Source: a virus. From it: 64,000 nt of DNA. The first letter of the stretch is position 1, and the number at the start of each line of letters is the position of its first letter. Position numbers and translations under genes: made by a program. The stretch is from positions 1-64,000 of IMG/VR virus record IMGVR_UViG_3300047168_000018, one strand, 5' to 3'. Below, piece after piece: positions 51,690 through 59,888 of this stretch. The notes under the pieces are model-generated. The model was given only the letters and a program-made list of their open reading frames with translations, had not been told where the DNA came from and searched no databases.

Positions 51690-52003
51690 TGAACGACGGC
51701 AGGCGCGTCCTCGGCACGATCCCCGAGCCAGGCCACTACGAGCGCCGATCCCGCAAGGGTGCGCCCCGTCAGGCGCTGCGCATCATCCACTCGCCCGACA
51801 CGGGTTGGGTCGTGTTGCTGAATGGCGAGGCGGTGAGAGGATCGGGGGCGGCGGACTGGGTTGACGTGCCATTGCTTTTGCGGTGGCCGTTCAACCCGAT
51901 TTCGCCGGAAGCCTACTACGCTCTGTTGCAGGAGCGCGAACTCGACACCGAGACGCCGCTCGACGAGCGCGTTGATCTCAGGAAAGCAAGGAGCCTGTTC
52001 TGA
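51689..52003 (+). CDS. Early-operon protein, unknown
   Basis: 104 residues, one-base overlap with the HTH gene. N-terminal basic region (EPGHYERRSRKGAPRQALRIIH) then WVVLLNGEAVRGSGAADWVDVPLLLRWP, a strand-rich core, and an acidic end. No family recognised. Confidence 0.5.
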   Translation: MNDGRRVLGTIPEPGHYERRSRKGAPRQALRIIHSPDTGWVVLLNGEAVRGSGAADWVDVPLLLRWPFNPISPEAYYALLQERELDTETPLDERVDLRKARSLF

Positions 52004-52182
52004 TGCCGCGCACACCAAAGATGCGTCATTGCTTTAACTGCGGCGAGGAACTCGGCGTCTATGCCGACCACGACCCGCTTGATGACTGCGGGAAACTGAA
52101 ATGCGCCCGCGCCGCAAGGGATGCCCGCGCGCAGGAGCGCGAGGAAGCCCATGAGCGGCTTGACCGCGACCTCGGCTATTGA
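52003..52182 (+). CDS. 59-residue Cys-rich (zinc-finger-like) protein
   Basis: ATG overlaps the previous stop. HCFNCGEEL is followed by DDCGKLKCARAARDARAQ, giving Cys-x2-Cys and Cys-x4-Cys pairs spaced 15 residues apart, a treble-clef-like zinc site. A charged helix ends the protein. It is short but has normal codon use and operon spacing. Confidence 0.55.
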   Translation: MPRTPKMRHCFNCGEELGVYADHDPLDDCGKLKCARAARDARAQEREEAHERLDRDLGY

Positions 52183-52208
52183 CTGACCACCGACAGGGAG
52201 ACCACCCG

Positions 52209-52418
52209 ATGGAATGGAAGTTAGGGATCCGCCTTACACCGCCGCCGTCGGGCGACCTGCTTCCAACGCAAAAAATAGATGTGATGGAAGTGTCGCCCTT
52301 TAGCGGGCGCTCGGTTTGTGTTCACGGCGGAAAGATCGAGGTCCACGGCCGTGATTGCACAGAGGTTGCACAGCGTATCATTGACTTTTTGAACACTCAG
52401 GAGACCACCAATGGATGA
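52209..52418 (+). CDS. Small early-operon protein
   Basis: 69 residues; GGGAGACCACCCG precedes the ATG. It contains WKLGIRLTPPPSGDLLPTQKIDVMEVSPF and VHGRDCTEVAQRIIDFLNTQ, a small beta sheet plus one helix. No family recognised. Overlaps the next gene by eight bases. Confidence 0.5.
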   Translation: MEWKLGIRLTPPPSGDLLPTQKIDVMEVSPFSGRSVCVHGGKIEVHGRDCTEVAQRIIDFLNTQETTNG

Positions 52419-53337
52419 AGACATGCCCGGCTTGGGCGACAACCACCCGCCTGCGGAAGACGCGCTTGAAATGCGGCTTGCGGCAATCGACCCGACGAAG
52501 CTGACCGTCGTTGCGGTCGATGAAGTCGCGCCGCTGCTCGACTTGCAGTACCCCGGCCTGAAAGCGCGGTTCGCGGAACTGATGGGCGGCATCGACCGCT
52601 GGACCATCCTCCACCAGAACGGCATCGCCGACGATGCGGACCTCAACAAAACATCCACGTTCATGCGCCAGATCGCCGGTTTCGGCATCGGCGACAAGAG
52701 CGAATTGCGAACCGCGCACGGGCCGGTAAAGGGGCCGATTCATGCCCTGGGCAAAGCCGTGGACGCTTGGTTCGGCAATCTCGCCGATCCGCTGAAGCAG
52801 GCGACCGAGGCGATGAACAGGGCGTCGACGGTCTACCTTCGCCAGAAGGCTGATCGGGAACGCAGGGCGCGGGAGGAAGAATCCGCCCGGGCGCAGCGCG
52901 AGGCGAACGAGCGTGCGCGGGCCGCGCGGGAGGCGCTTGAGGCCGAGCAGAAGGCGGCGGCGCTGGCGCGGCAGGGCGAGGTCGATGCGGCTGCCGTCGT
53001 TGCGGCAACCGAGAAGGCCGACGCCGCGCTGGCCCATGCGCAGGAGGCCGAGGAAAAGGCCGCGATGGTGCAGGAGCAGGCTTCCGCTTCTGTCGCCGAC
53101 CTTGTGCGACAGCGTTCGGCCTCCGGGGTGACGACGACCCTCGCGACCTCGTGGACCTACCGGGTCGAGGACATGAAGGCGCTGTGCGCGGCGGTCGCCG
53201 CCGGGACGGTGCCGGTCAGCTTCGTGATGGTGAACGATGCCGTCGTGAAGGCGTCGATCCGCGGCAAAGCCGGGCTGCGGGAGATCGCCGGGCTGGTGAT
53301 CGAGGAAGACTTCAAGGCGCGGAGGAGCGGGGCGTGA
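52411..53337 (+). CDS. Coiled-coil phage protein of the RecT operon
   Basis: 308 residues. The N-terminal ~110 residues are alpha/beta. Residues ~135-230 form a long charged coiled coil (RRAREEESARAQREANERAR and more Ala/Glu repeats). The C-terminal ~75 residues (VTTTLATSWTYRVEDMKALCA, then VMVNDAVVKASIRGKAGLREIAGLVIEED) form a compact domain often encoded next to phage single-strand annealing proteins. Likely a recombination partner of RecT downstream. Confidence 0.65.
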   Translation: MDEDMPGLGDNHPPAEDALEMRLAAIDPTKLTVVAVDEVAPLLDLQYPGLKARFAELMGGIDRWTILHQNGIADDADLNKTSTFMRQIAGFGIGDKSELRTAHGPVKGPIHALGKAVDAWFGNLADPLKQATEAMNRASTVYLRQKADRERRAREEESARAQREANERARAAREALEAEQKAAALARQGEVDAAAVVAATEKADAALAHAQEAEEKAAMVQEQASASVADLVRQRSASGVTTTLATSWTYRVEDMKALCAAVAAGTVPVSFVMVNDAVVKASIRGKAGLREIAGLVIEEDFKARRSGA

Positions 53338-53343
53338 CGAACA

Positions 53344-53733
53344 ATGAAGGTGGTAAAAAGGAGACTTGGATATGACCAAAACGCCGCTGCGCCCCCCCCT
53401 GGGGAGTGGGCAATAGTCGAACTTTTTGGACACACGACCTTGGTCGGCCGCATCACCGAGGTCGAGCGGTTCGGGGCCAAGATGATGGCTATTGAGCCGC
53501 TGTTCCGCGACACGCTGTTGCCGATGGTGCTGCACGGCGGGGCGGCAATCTACCGGCTGACGCCGTGTTCAGCGGAAGTCGCGTTCGCGAAGCAGCCGCG
53601 CCACGCCTACCAACTCCCGACGGCGATCAACTGCATTGTGCCGCCACTTCTGCTGGAGACGCCGCCTGACGCGCCAGCACCGCTCAACATGGAGCCGGAC
53701 CCCTACGACGAGGGAGACTGGGAGCCTTACTGA
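53344..53733 (+). CDS. Conserved phage protein (GRITEV type), N-terminal frame question at a C8 tract
   Basis: 129 residues from the ATG at 53344. GEWAIVELFGHTTLVGRITEVERFGAKMMAIEPLF and AIYRLTPCSAEVAFA are typical of a small family in phage early regions. A better ribosome site (AAGGAG) precedes a different-frame ATG at 53372, whose frame meets this one if one C is added to the C8 run at 53392-53399. The natural N terminus may therefore be MTKTPLRPP-PGEW, or frames may be joined by slippage. Related in motif to the protein at 45348. Confidence 0.7.
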   Translation: MKVVKRRLGYDQNAAAPPPGEWAIVELFGHTTLVGRITEVERFGAKMMAIEPLFRDTLLPMVLHGGAAIYRLTPCSAEVAFAKQPRHAYQLPTAINCIVPPLLLETPPDAPAPLNMEPDPYDEGDWEPY

Positions 53734-53761
53734 ACCGCAACCACAACAGGAGACCCGCCTT

Positions 53762-54337
53762 ATGACCGACACCGAACTCACGCACCGCACCCTCTGGTTC
53801 GACTGCGCGACAAACCGCTGGCATACCGACAAGGCCACGGGCGCCCAGCCGGCGCTGATCCGGCTCGCGTGGATGCTGGAAGGCGAGCAGCCGCAGTGCC
53901 GGATCATCGCGCTGCCAGAAGGCGCGACCGTCGATCCGTCGACGTTCCCGTATCACAAGGTCGACCCGGCGCTGCGTCCCGGCGTGTCGCTGCTGGACGT
54001 GCTCGGCGAGTTCCTCGCTGATGCGGACCGCGCCGACCGCTTCGCCTCGTTCAATGGCGAGTTCCATCAGCGCCAGATTCACCGTGCGTTCGCGTCGCTG
54101 AACATGGGCTGGGTGCCGCTCGGCGAGTTCGAGTGCCTGATGAAGGCCGCGACGCCGATCCTCAACATGCCGCTGATGCGGCCGGGCGGTGGACTCAAGT
54201 CGCCGAAGCTGTCCGAAGCTTGCACGTTCTTCATGGTCGCGACGCCAAGCAGCAACGATCCGTTTGAGTACGGCCAGCAAATCGTGCGGGCGGTCAGCGA
54301 GATCGACGCCGCCGTGCATCCGAAGGTGATGTCGTGA
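53762..54337 (+). CDS. DnaQ-fold exonuclease-like protein with degenerate active site
   Basis: 191 residues; AGGAGACC precedes the ATG. The outline is that of RNase H-like 3'-5' exonucleases: LWFDCATN where D-x-E-T is expected, FNGEFHQRQIHRAF where N-x-x-F-D is expected, and PKLSEACTFF before a final helix that lacks the usual H-x-A-x-x-D. Only the first Asp is clearly kept, so nuclease activity is doubtful. Its place directly before RecT suggests descent from a recombination exonuclease. Confidence 0.55.
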   Translation: MTDTELTHRTLWFDCATNRWHTDKATGAQPALIRLAWMLEGEQPQCRIIALPEGATVDPSTFPYHKVDPALRPGVSLLDVLGEFLADADRADRFASFNGEFHQRQIHRAFASLNMGWVPLGEFECLMKAATPILNMPLMRPGGGLKSPKLSEACTFFMVATPSSNDPFEYGQQIVRAVSEIDAAVHPKVMS

Positions 54338-56034
54338 GCGACCGCACTCAGAGTGCATACCAAGCCCGAGCCGCCGAGAAAGAGGATGCGGCAACGATTG
54401 TTGCCACTTTCGATGCGCAGCGGGCAAAATACGAGGGCATTCTCGCCGGAAATGTCTCTGTCGACGTGTTCCGCAACGCTTTCGTGACGGCCGTTCAGCG
54501 CGACTGGAAGCTGTTGAAGGCCGACCGACAAAGCCTTTGGCTCGCGCTGCAAAAATGCGCCGGCGACGGTTTGTTGCCCGATGGGCGCGAGGCCGCGCTG
54601 TCGATCTTCAACGACGACGAGGACGAAGACAACCCGAAGACCGCTGCCAAGGACGGCAAGGTTAAAAAGGTCGTTTACATGCCCATGATTCAGGGGCTTA
54701 TCAAACTGGTGCGCAACACCGGCGAGGTCGCCTCAATCGACATCCCGCTTGTCTTCCGTGGCGAGGCTGTCGAACTGTGGTGGGAGGACGGCAAAAAGCA
54801 CTTCAAGCTGCGCCGGGTGTTCGACGAGAAATTTGACGACAGTCCCCAGGCCATCATCGGTGCCGTTGCCATCGTCACCTACAAGGACGGAAGCTGGGAA
54901 ATGGAGGCGATGTCGCGCGCCAGGATCGAGCGCGTCCGCGCTATCGCCAAGGCCAAGAAGGGGCCGTGGCTGGCGTGGTACGACGAGATGGCCCGCAAAA
55001 CGGTGCTGCGGAACCTACTCAAGCGTCTGCCGAAATCTGCGGTCAACTTGGCAGAGCGCGCGATGGACAGCGACGAGACGATGGAAACCATTGAGGGGGA
55101 GGTCGATGGTGGCCGGGTGCAGCGGGCGATTGCCGCCCCCGAGGTCGATCTGTCGACGCATGCGCTTCACGAAAGTCTCGCCAAGGCGGACCAGCGCCAG
55201 ACAGTCGAGCGCGAACCCACCAAGCAGCAAACCGCCCAAGCCGCCTCCAACCCGGTGCCCGCCCAGCCGGCCCGCGCCGCTGCGGTCCCGCCCGAGCCTA
55301 GCAAGCCCATGTTCGAGGCGTGGCCCGCAGACGAGTTCGGCGAGCCAGCGGAACACCCGAACGGCGAGCCGGTACAGTTCATCGACCCGCAGCTGTTCGC
55401 GGCCTGGGTACAGGAGAAGTGGCTGAAACTGCCCCCCGACCTGCGGGCCGGGTTCTTGGAGCACAACGCCGACGCGATCGCCGACGCGAAGGTCGATGTG
55501 ATCGCGGCGAAGATGCTGGCGGTTACGGTCGATCCCGCCCCGGCCGCTGCGCCATCTGCCGACGCGACGCCACCGAAGAACTTCCTCGAAATGCCGCTGA
55601 CACCAGGGCGCAAGCCGCATTGGCCGAATTACGGAGCGGCGGCGGAGGCGGCGATCACCGGCATCGGCAGCGTGGCGGAGCTGCAGGATTGGACGAACGT
55701 GAATGTGCCGACGTACGAAAAGGGGCCAGAATCGATCAGAATGAAGATCGACCGGGCACTGTCGGCGCGGCATCTCGCCCTGACGAAGCCGCCAGAAGCG
55801 GAAGATCGCGACATCAAGCTGGCGCGCGATTTCGTCGCCGACATCAATGCGTGCCGCACCGGGGACGATCTGAAGGTGCTGGGGGCAAACGCCGCGATGA
55901 AGACGCTTCTGGCGCGGTGGCGGCAGGACCGGCCAGACCTTTACGACATGCTGGCGAAGGCCGAGGCGGCGAAGGTGCAATCGTTTGGGCCGCCGCCGGA
56001 GGACGACGTGCCGGATCTGGACCGGCGCGGATGA
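54334..56034 (+). CDS. recT: RecT-family annealing recombinase with long C-terminal extension
   Basis: 566 residues. Residues ~20-270 follow RecT: FRNAFVTAVQRDWKLLKADRQSLWLALQKCAGDGLLPDGREA (in parts), YMPMIQGLIKLVRNTGEV, and WYDEMARKTVLRNLLKRLP. Typical RecT proteins are ~270-330 residues; here ~290 more follow, with Pro/Ala linkers and two helical segments (FVADINACRTGDDLKVL...). It anneals complementary single strands. The extension has no recognised domain but resembles segments after RecT in other alphaproteobacterial phages. Confidence 0.88.
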   Translation: MSDRTQSAYQARAAEKEDAATIVATFDAQRAKYEGILAGNVSVDVFRNAFVTAVQRDWKLLKADRQSLWLALQKCAGDGLLPDGREAALSIFNDDEDEDNPKTAAKDGKVKKVVYMPMIQGLIKLVRNTGEVASIDIPLVFRGEAVELWWEDGKKHFKLRRVFDEKFDDSPQAIIGAVAIVTYKDGSWEMEAMSRARIERVRAIAKAKKGPWLAWYDEMARKTVLRNLLKRLPKSAVNLAERAMDSDETMETIEGEVDGGRVQRAIAAPEVDLSTHALHESLAKADQRQTVEREPTKQQTAQAASNPVPAQPARAAAVPPEPSKPMFEAWPADEFGEPAEHPNGEPVQFIDPQLFAAWVQEKWLKLPPDLRAGFLEHNADAIADAKVDVIAAKMLAVTVDPAPAAAPSADATPPKNFLEMPLTPGRKPHWPNYGAAAEAAITGIGSVAELQDWTNVNVPTYEKGPESIRMKIDRALSARHLALTKPPEAEDRDIKLARDFVADINACRTGDDLKVLGANAAMKTLLARWRQDRPDLYDMLAKAEAAKVQSFGPPPEDDVPDLDRRG

Positions 56035-56336
56035 GCCTGTTTCCGCCGACCAGGGCGCAAATGCTGGCCGAGTTGGAGCGCGAGTTGGGATATCGGCGGC
56101 GGCTCTATCCTGGCTGGGTCACCAACAAGAAGATGAGCCAGGCCGCCGCCGACCGGCAGATCGCCGCTCTTGAGGCGGTGCGTGACGAGATCGCCAGGGG
56201 CTACCCGCTGCCGCCCGGTATTTCCGAAAAGGCGAAGGCGGTCGTGCTGTATTTCATGACCGACGAGGACTTGGCCGAGTTCGTCAACATCTGCAAGGAG
56301 GCGATGCCCGGCGCGGCGTCGTATCATGTGCCATGA
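56031..56336 (+). CDS. Conserved small phage protein (ELERELGYRRRLYP)
   Basis: 101 residues, four-base overlap with RecT. The motif MLAELERELGYRRRLYPGWV followed by MSQAAADRQIAALEAV is a familiar phage pattern (helix-turn-helix-like pair with a basic end). The C-terminal half (KAVVLYFMTDEDLAEFVNICKEA) is an extra domain. Function unknown, usually near recombination genes. Confidence 0.65.
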   Translation: MSLFPPTRAQMLAELERELGYRRRLYPGWVTNKKMSQAAADRQIAALEAVRDEIARGYPLPPGISEKAKAVVLYFMTDEDLAEFVNICKEAMPGAASYHVP

Positions 56337-56590
56337 CCGATACCTGCGCTCACTGTCGTTTCTGGTTAATGCACCCAAAGAACTCCAACGGAGATTGTCG
56401 CCGTCACCCTCCCGTGCCGATCATGGTCGGGATGGCCGCGCCTCAGTTCGCTGGCCAAAACCCGACGCCTGTCGTGATGCCTTACTTTGTCACGATGCAG
56501 CCGACCGACTGGTGCGGGGACTTTGAAAACAGGCCGCCGACGCCGAAGGCGCTGGATTTGTCGAAAATCAAGTTTACAGGTGAGGCATGA
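56333..56590 (+). CDS. Small Cys-rich protein (CxHCRF ... CRRHPP ... DWCGDF)
   Basis: 85 residues. Cys-5/Cys-8, Cys-22 and the Trp-Cys-Gly-Asp-Phe end form a likely metal site in a family known from phages and proteobacterial genomes. Conserved order: CAHCRFW, GDCRRHPP, P-x-x-Y-F, DWCGDF. No biochemical role is known to me. Confidence 0.7.
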   Translation: MTDTCAHCRFWLMHPKNSNGDCRRHPPVPIMVGMAAPQFAGQNPTPVVMPYFVTMQPTDWCGDFENRPPTPKALDLSKIKFTGEA

Positions 56591-57375
56591 CCAGCCTTCA
56601 GGCCTCAAATTGGCAGGTCGGGCAGCGCGCCGTCATTGATCGGCGGCGCATTGTCACGATCCATGCTGTGACGCCTTCGGGGCGCGTAAAAGCGGATGAT
56701 CGGATTTTCGATCCGTCAGGGGATGAACGCGGTTCCAGCGGAAACGGCTCAAAACTGGAATTGCTCACGCCTGAGATTGAGGCGGAGATGGCGCTCGTCG
56801 TGCGGGGCAATAAAGCCTCGCGGGCGGCAATCTCGGAAATTGGGAAGGCCGATGATTGGGTCAAGCGCAATTTCAGTTCGTGGGGAGGTGTGCGCGTTCC
56901 CGAGCAATTCGACAGCCTGTTGCAGATGATGGAAGCCTTCCCGGACGAGCAGACTTGCATCAACCATCTTCGGGCGATTCGCTGGAAGAATGGTGCTTTC
57001 TGCCCGCACTGCGGGGGCGCCACGATTTACCATTTTTCGGACAACCGGACGCACAAGTGCGGGGACTGCCGCCAGCGGTTCTCGATCAAGGTCGGCACCA
57101 TCTTTGAAGACACGAAGCTGCCGCTCCGGAAGTGGTTTATGGCGATTTGGCTGATCACCAGCCACAAGAAGGGCATCGCCTCCACCACGCTGGCCAAGGA
57201 TCTGAAGATCACGCAGAAAAGCGCGTGGTTCGTTCTGCACCGGCTTCGCTACGCCGCCCGCACCAAGTCCTTTGCCGCCCCCTTGGAAGGCGATGTGGAG
57301 GTCGATGAGACCTACGTTGCCCGCACCGGCAAGGGTGAGATTTTCGCCCACAAGCCTCCAACCAAGTCCGTCTGA
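56587..57375 (+). pseudogene. Truncated IS1595-type transposase fused to a phage N terminus
   Basis: 262 residues. Residues 1-~104 are phage-like (WQVGQRAVIDRRRIVTIHAV; polar linker). Residues ~105-245 follow IS1595/ISXO2 transposases: MMEAFPDEQTCINHLRAIRW, a zinc ribbon (Cys139-Cys142, Cys158-Cys161), KVGTIFEDTKLPLRKWFMAIW, and VEVDETY with the first catalytic Asp240. The rest of the DDE domain is missing after SV-stop, so it cannot transpose. Codon usage is slightly more A/T-rich around 56980-57250 than neighbours. A remnant insertion in a phage gene is the likely history. Confidence 0.75.
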
Positions 57376-57385
57376 TCCATCTGGC

Positions 57386-57529
57386 GTGTGGCCCCGAGCG
57401 CAGGCGCTGGAGGAGGCGGCGAAGCGGATGGTGTGGGACGGGTTCACCGACCACGCTTGGCGCAAGCTGGCGGCGAAGGTTCTTGCGTTGGATGCGCTTT
57501 CGGTTGGTGGTTCGGAGAAGTCCCCATGA
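57386..57529 (+). pseudogene. Gene remnant after the transposase fragment (ALEEAA helix)
   Basis: A 47-codon frame readable from GTG 57386. PRAQALEEAAKRMVWDG and WRKLAAKVLAL match the ALEEAA-helix end of phage proteins such as the one at 59281, though without its 5' part. It may be the 3' end of the gene interrupted by the transposase sequence. Its stop overlaps the next ATG, so translation coupling could be preserved. Confidence 0.45.
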
Positions 57530-57789
57530 CAACCCAGCGCCCCTACCGCCCAAGTAATGGCAGCGAAGGCGACTGGTTCATGTTGATCTGGTGCAGCAAA
57601 TGCGTCAAAGATTCAGAGGCAAAGCCGTGCCTCATCCTCCTTCGGACGCTCGCTCTTGGCGTCAACGACAAGGGCTACCCGTCCCAGTGGATTGAGGATG
57701 ATGACGGCCCGCGCTGCACGGCATTCTCCGACCGCATAAAGTCGCCGCTTTCGATCATTCGCGACAAGAGGCAGGAGACATTGCTGTGA
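57526..57789 (+). CDS. Small Cys-containing phage protein
   Basis: 87 residues with ATGA overlap. Motifs: WCSKCVKDSEAKPCLILLRTLAL, then YPSQWIEDDDGPRCTAF. Cys-x2-Cys and two further cysteines may bind zinc. The layout occurs in other phage early regions; role unknown. Confidence 0.55.
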   Translation: MTTQRPYRPSNGSEGDWFMLIWCSKCVKDSEAKPCLILLRTLALGVNDKGYPSQWIEDDDGPRCTAFSDRIKSPLSIIRDKRQETLL

Positions 57790-58043
57790 CCGCGCCGACC
57801 CCCGATCCACACGCCCGCAAGATGACGAAAGGCGCGCGGAGCATGAAACCGGGCATTCAGATCAGCGGAGAGAACCTGCGCGGCCTCAAGCTGTGCATCG
57901 CCGGCGCGTGGCTCTTCGGGTCTATATCACGCGGCCGGGCGCACGAGTTGGCGCGGGCGCTGGGCATGACGGGCGACGAAATCGACAACCTCAAGTTCGT
58001 TGAAGAACGGGCAGCAGAGCGGGAGCATGAAAATGGAAAATGA
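57786..58043 (+). CDS. Small helical protein, possible HTH
   Basis: 85 residues from GTG overlapping the previous stop. A basic N-terminal tail is followed by helices LKLCIAGAWLFGSISRG and RAHELARALGMTGDEIDNLKFVEERAAE, which have a possible DNA-binding spacing. Family not recognised. Confidence 0.45.
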   Translation: MTAPTPDPHARKMTKGARSMKPGIQISGENLRGLKLCIAGAWLFGSISRGRAHELARALGMTGDEIDNLKFVEERAAEREHENGK

Positions 58044-58236
58044 CACCAACAAAACGGCACATGTCTTTCGCCGGCACGAATGGATCAACACAAAGACGCT
58101 GAAGCCGATCTACAGCATCCAGGCTCGCGTCGGCCGCAATGGGTGGGCGCATCTTCACGAGGGCGGCAAGCCGATGTTCTTCGACACCGCTGCCGAGAGG
58201 GATGCTGCACTGAAGGAATTGCAAGATGCCCGCTGA
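58033..58236 (+). CDS. Small early-operon protein
   Basis: 67 residues if read from the ATG at 58033, which has GGGAG at good distance (58027 is an alternative). Contains HVFRRHEWINTKTLKPIYSIQAR and GWAHLHEGGKPMFFDTAAERDAALKEL, a small alpha/beta unit. No function recognised. Confidence 0.5.
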   Translation: MENDTNKTAHVFRRHEWINTKTLKPIYSIQARVGRNGWAHLHEGGKPMFFDTAAERDAALKELQDAR

Positions 58237-58513
58237 CGACCGCCAAGCGGCCCGCACGCTCACGACAATCCGAATGCGCCGCCGCAAGAATGGCGACGCC
58301 TACCTCGACCTCGATGGCTACATTTTCGGCGACGAAGATCATGCGCGCCGCTGGCTGCAACAGCCGTTCGTTGGCAGGTCCACGATCACGCTTGAGCGCG
58401 TCGTGGTTTCTAAAGACCGGGTTTGCCCGCATTGCAAGGGAACCGGATCGGACGACAGAACGGCTAAAGTAATCGGAAAGATGACCGTTGACGAATTTCT
58501 GGAGGCAGTATGA
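58226..58513 (+). CDS. Small protein with DnaJ-type CxxCxGxG motif
   Basis: 95 residues, overlapping the previous gene by 11 bases. VCPHCKGTG near residue 67 is one DnaJ-like zinc half-site; only one copy is present, so two molecules or another partner would be needed for a full site. A strand-rich N-terminal part precedes it, and MTVDEFLEAV ends it. Confidence 0.55.
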   Translation: MPADDRQAARTLTTIRMRRRKNGDAYLDLDGYIFGDEDHARRWLQQPFVGRSTITLERVVVSKDRVCPHCKGTGSDDRTAKVIGKMTVDEFLEAV

Positions 58514-58731
58514 CCGACCACCAAACGGCACCGGGCGGCTTCCCATGGAAGTCGCACCGCTTGGCCGATTGGTCAATCGTCGGGATGAACCACTACCACC
58601 AGAACGGCGAGCGGCGGCTTTTTGTGTCCATGGAACGCCAGGGCCGTTGCATTAAAGCCGAGGGGGAAGATGCTGGGGCGCTATGGGCCGAACTAGAGCG
58701 TCAGGCATTTTTGGCGAAAGACACACCATGA
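58510..58731 (+). CDS. Small early-operon protein
   Basis: 73 residues, ATGA overlap. GFPWKSHRLADWSIVGMNHYHQNGERRLFVSME and AGALWAELERQAFLA suggest a single beta sheet with a C-terminal helix. No function recognised. Confidence 0.5.
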   Translation: MTDHQTAPGGFPWKSHRLADWSIVGMNHYHQNGERRLFVSMERQGRCIKAEGEDAGALWAELERQAFLAKDTP

Positions 58732-59288
58732 CCGACCCCCAATCCCAGCGCCAGAACGGCGGGGACGGAATGCTGAAGTTGCGGCGTTCGGTTTCGCGAC
58801 GGGAGAACACGATCCCGTCGGCCTTCAACGTCGGTAGCGCGGCGCAAGCGGTATTCTGTATTGATGATGCCCGACACGACATTCTTTGTTTCAGCGACGC
58901 ATTACGTGACGCTCGCCTTCGCATCTCCGCGCTTGAAGCGGAGCGGGAAAAGTATGACACGCCAGCATGGCAAGCAAATGAGCGGCTGAATGCTCAGGTT
59001 GAACAGCTATGCGCAGAGCGGGATCGGCTGAGGGCTGCGTTGGCGATGCGGCCAATGTCAGAGGCACCCAAAATTGATGGGCGCCGCATACTCGCTTGGC
59101 AGAAATCTAGATGGGGGTTCCCGGCATATTGGCGCGTCATCTATTGGAACGAAGGCATTGGCAGAGCCGGTTATACTTTTCCTTGCTGGATGTGCGCAGT
59201 CTGCATACTAAGCGAGAAGGAAGAAGATTTTGCGGGATGGGTGTCACTGCCGCCCGACCCCGCGCGGGAGGCCCTTGGCGATGAGTAA
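58728..59288 (+). CDS. DUF551-like phage protein with coiled coil
   Basis: 186 residues from the ATG at 58728. The middle (ISALEAEREKYDTPAWQANERLNAQVEQLCAERDRLR, in parts) is a coiled coil. The C terminus has MRPMSEAPKIDGRRILAWQ ... WRVIYWNEG ... GWVSLPP, the DUF551 layout frequent in phage accessory genes. Function unknown. Confidence 0.6.
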   Translation: MTDPQSQRQNGGDGMLKLRRSVSRRENTIPSAFNVGSAAQAVFCIDDARHDILCFSDALRDARLRISALEAEREKYDTPAWQANERLNAQVEQLCAERDRLRAALAMRPMSEAPKIDGRRILAWQKSRWGFPAYWRVIYWNEGIGRAGYTFPCWMCAVCILSEKEEDFAGWVSLPPDPAREALGDE

Positions 59289-59778
59289 CCGAACACTGGT
59301 CGAATTGAACCACGATTATTGCCCGCACGGCCCGACCGAAGAACATGACTACGGCCGGGCGTTGGCGAGTTATATGCGTGGCGCGGACCCTGCGTTTCTG
59401 CCTCCTGGCGTGATCCGCAAACACTACCGGCATCACAGCGATCCTGATCCGATGATGGAGTCGGCCGGTCTTCGCAACGAAATTATCCGTTTGCGCGCTG
59501 AACTGGCGGAAGCACGTCGCGTCCGCAAACTGGACCAAGCCGAGATCGTGGCTGCGCTGGGACAGTTGGATTCAATGGCCGAACAGCACGAAATCGAATT
59601 ACGTGCGACGGCCAACGATGCCGAACACGCGCGGGCGAAGGCGCTGGAGGAAGCGGCGGTGGTGTGCGAGGCGCAGGCTGGCGGCGGCGACCATTCGGAG
59701 TATTCTTGGGGCATCTTTCAAGGCTGCAATCAGTGCGCCGCCGCGATCCGCGCTTTGGCGAAGGAGGGTGGGGCGTGA
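59281..59778 (+). CDS. Early-operon protein with ALEEAA-type C-terminal helix
   Basis: 165 residues, overlapping the previous gene by eight bases. His/Asp-rich start (ELNHDYCPHGPTEEHDYG), coiled coil (LRAELAEARRVRKLDQAE), and ARAKALEEAAVVCEAQ ... CNQCAAAIRALAKE, a common accessory-phage ending. The ALEEAA helix is also in the remnant at 57386. Confidence 0.55.
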   Translation: MSNRTLVELNHDYCPHGPTEEHDYGRALASYMRGADPAFLPPGVIRKHYRHHSDPDPMMESAGLRNEIIRLRAELAEARRVRKLDQAEIVAALGQLDSMAEQHEIELRATANDAEHARAKALEEAAVVCEAQAGGGDHSEYSWGIFQGCNQCAAAIRALAKEGGA

Positions 59779-59888
59779 GCAGTTTGATATTTTATGTGCT
59801 TTTGGCCGTCCCTGTTTTATGTGCCATCGGCTACACGGTTCTCATAGCGTGGCTGTTGTGTGCGGTGATTGCGGGGCGACCAAGATGA
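59775..59888 (+). CDS. 37-residue membrane peptide
   Basis: GTG overlaps the preceding stop and the TGA overlaps the next ATG. One long transmembrane helix (SSLIFYVLLAVPVLCAIGYT continuing VLIAWLLCAV) and a basic C terminus (GRPR). Second membrane micropeptide of the early operon. Confidence 0.45.
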   Translation: MSSLIFYVLLAVPVLCAIGYTVLIAWLLCAVIAGRPR

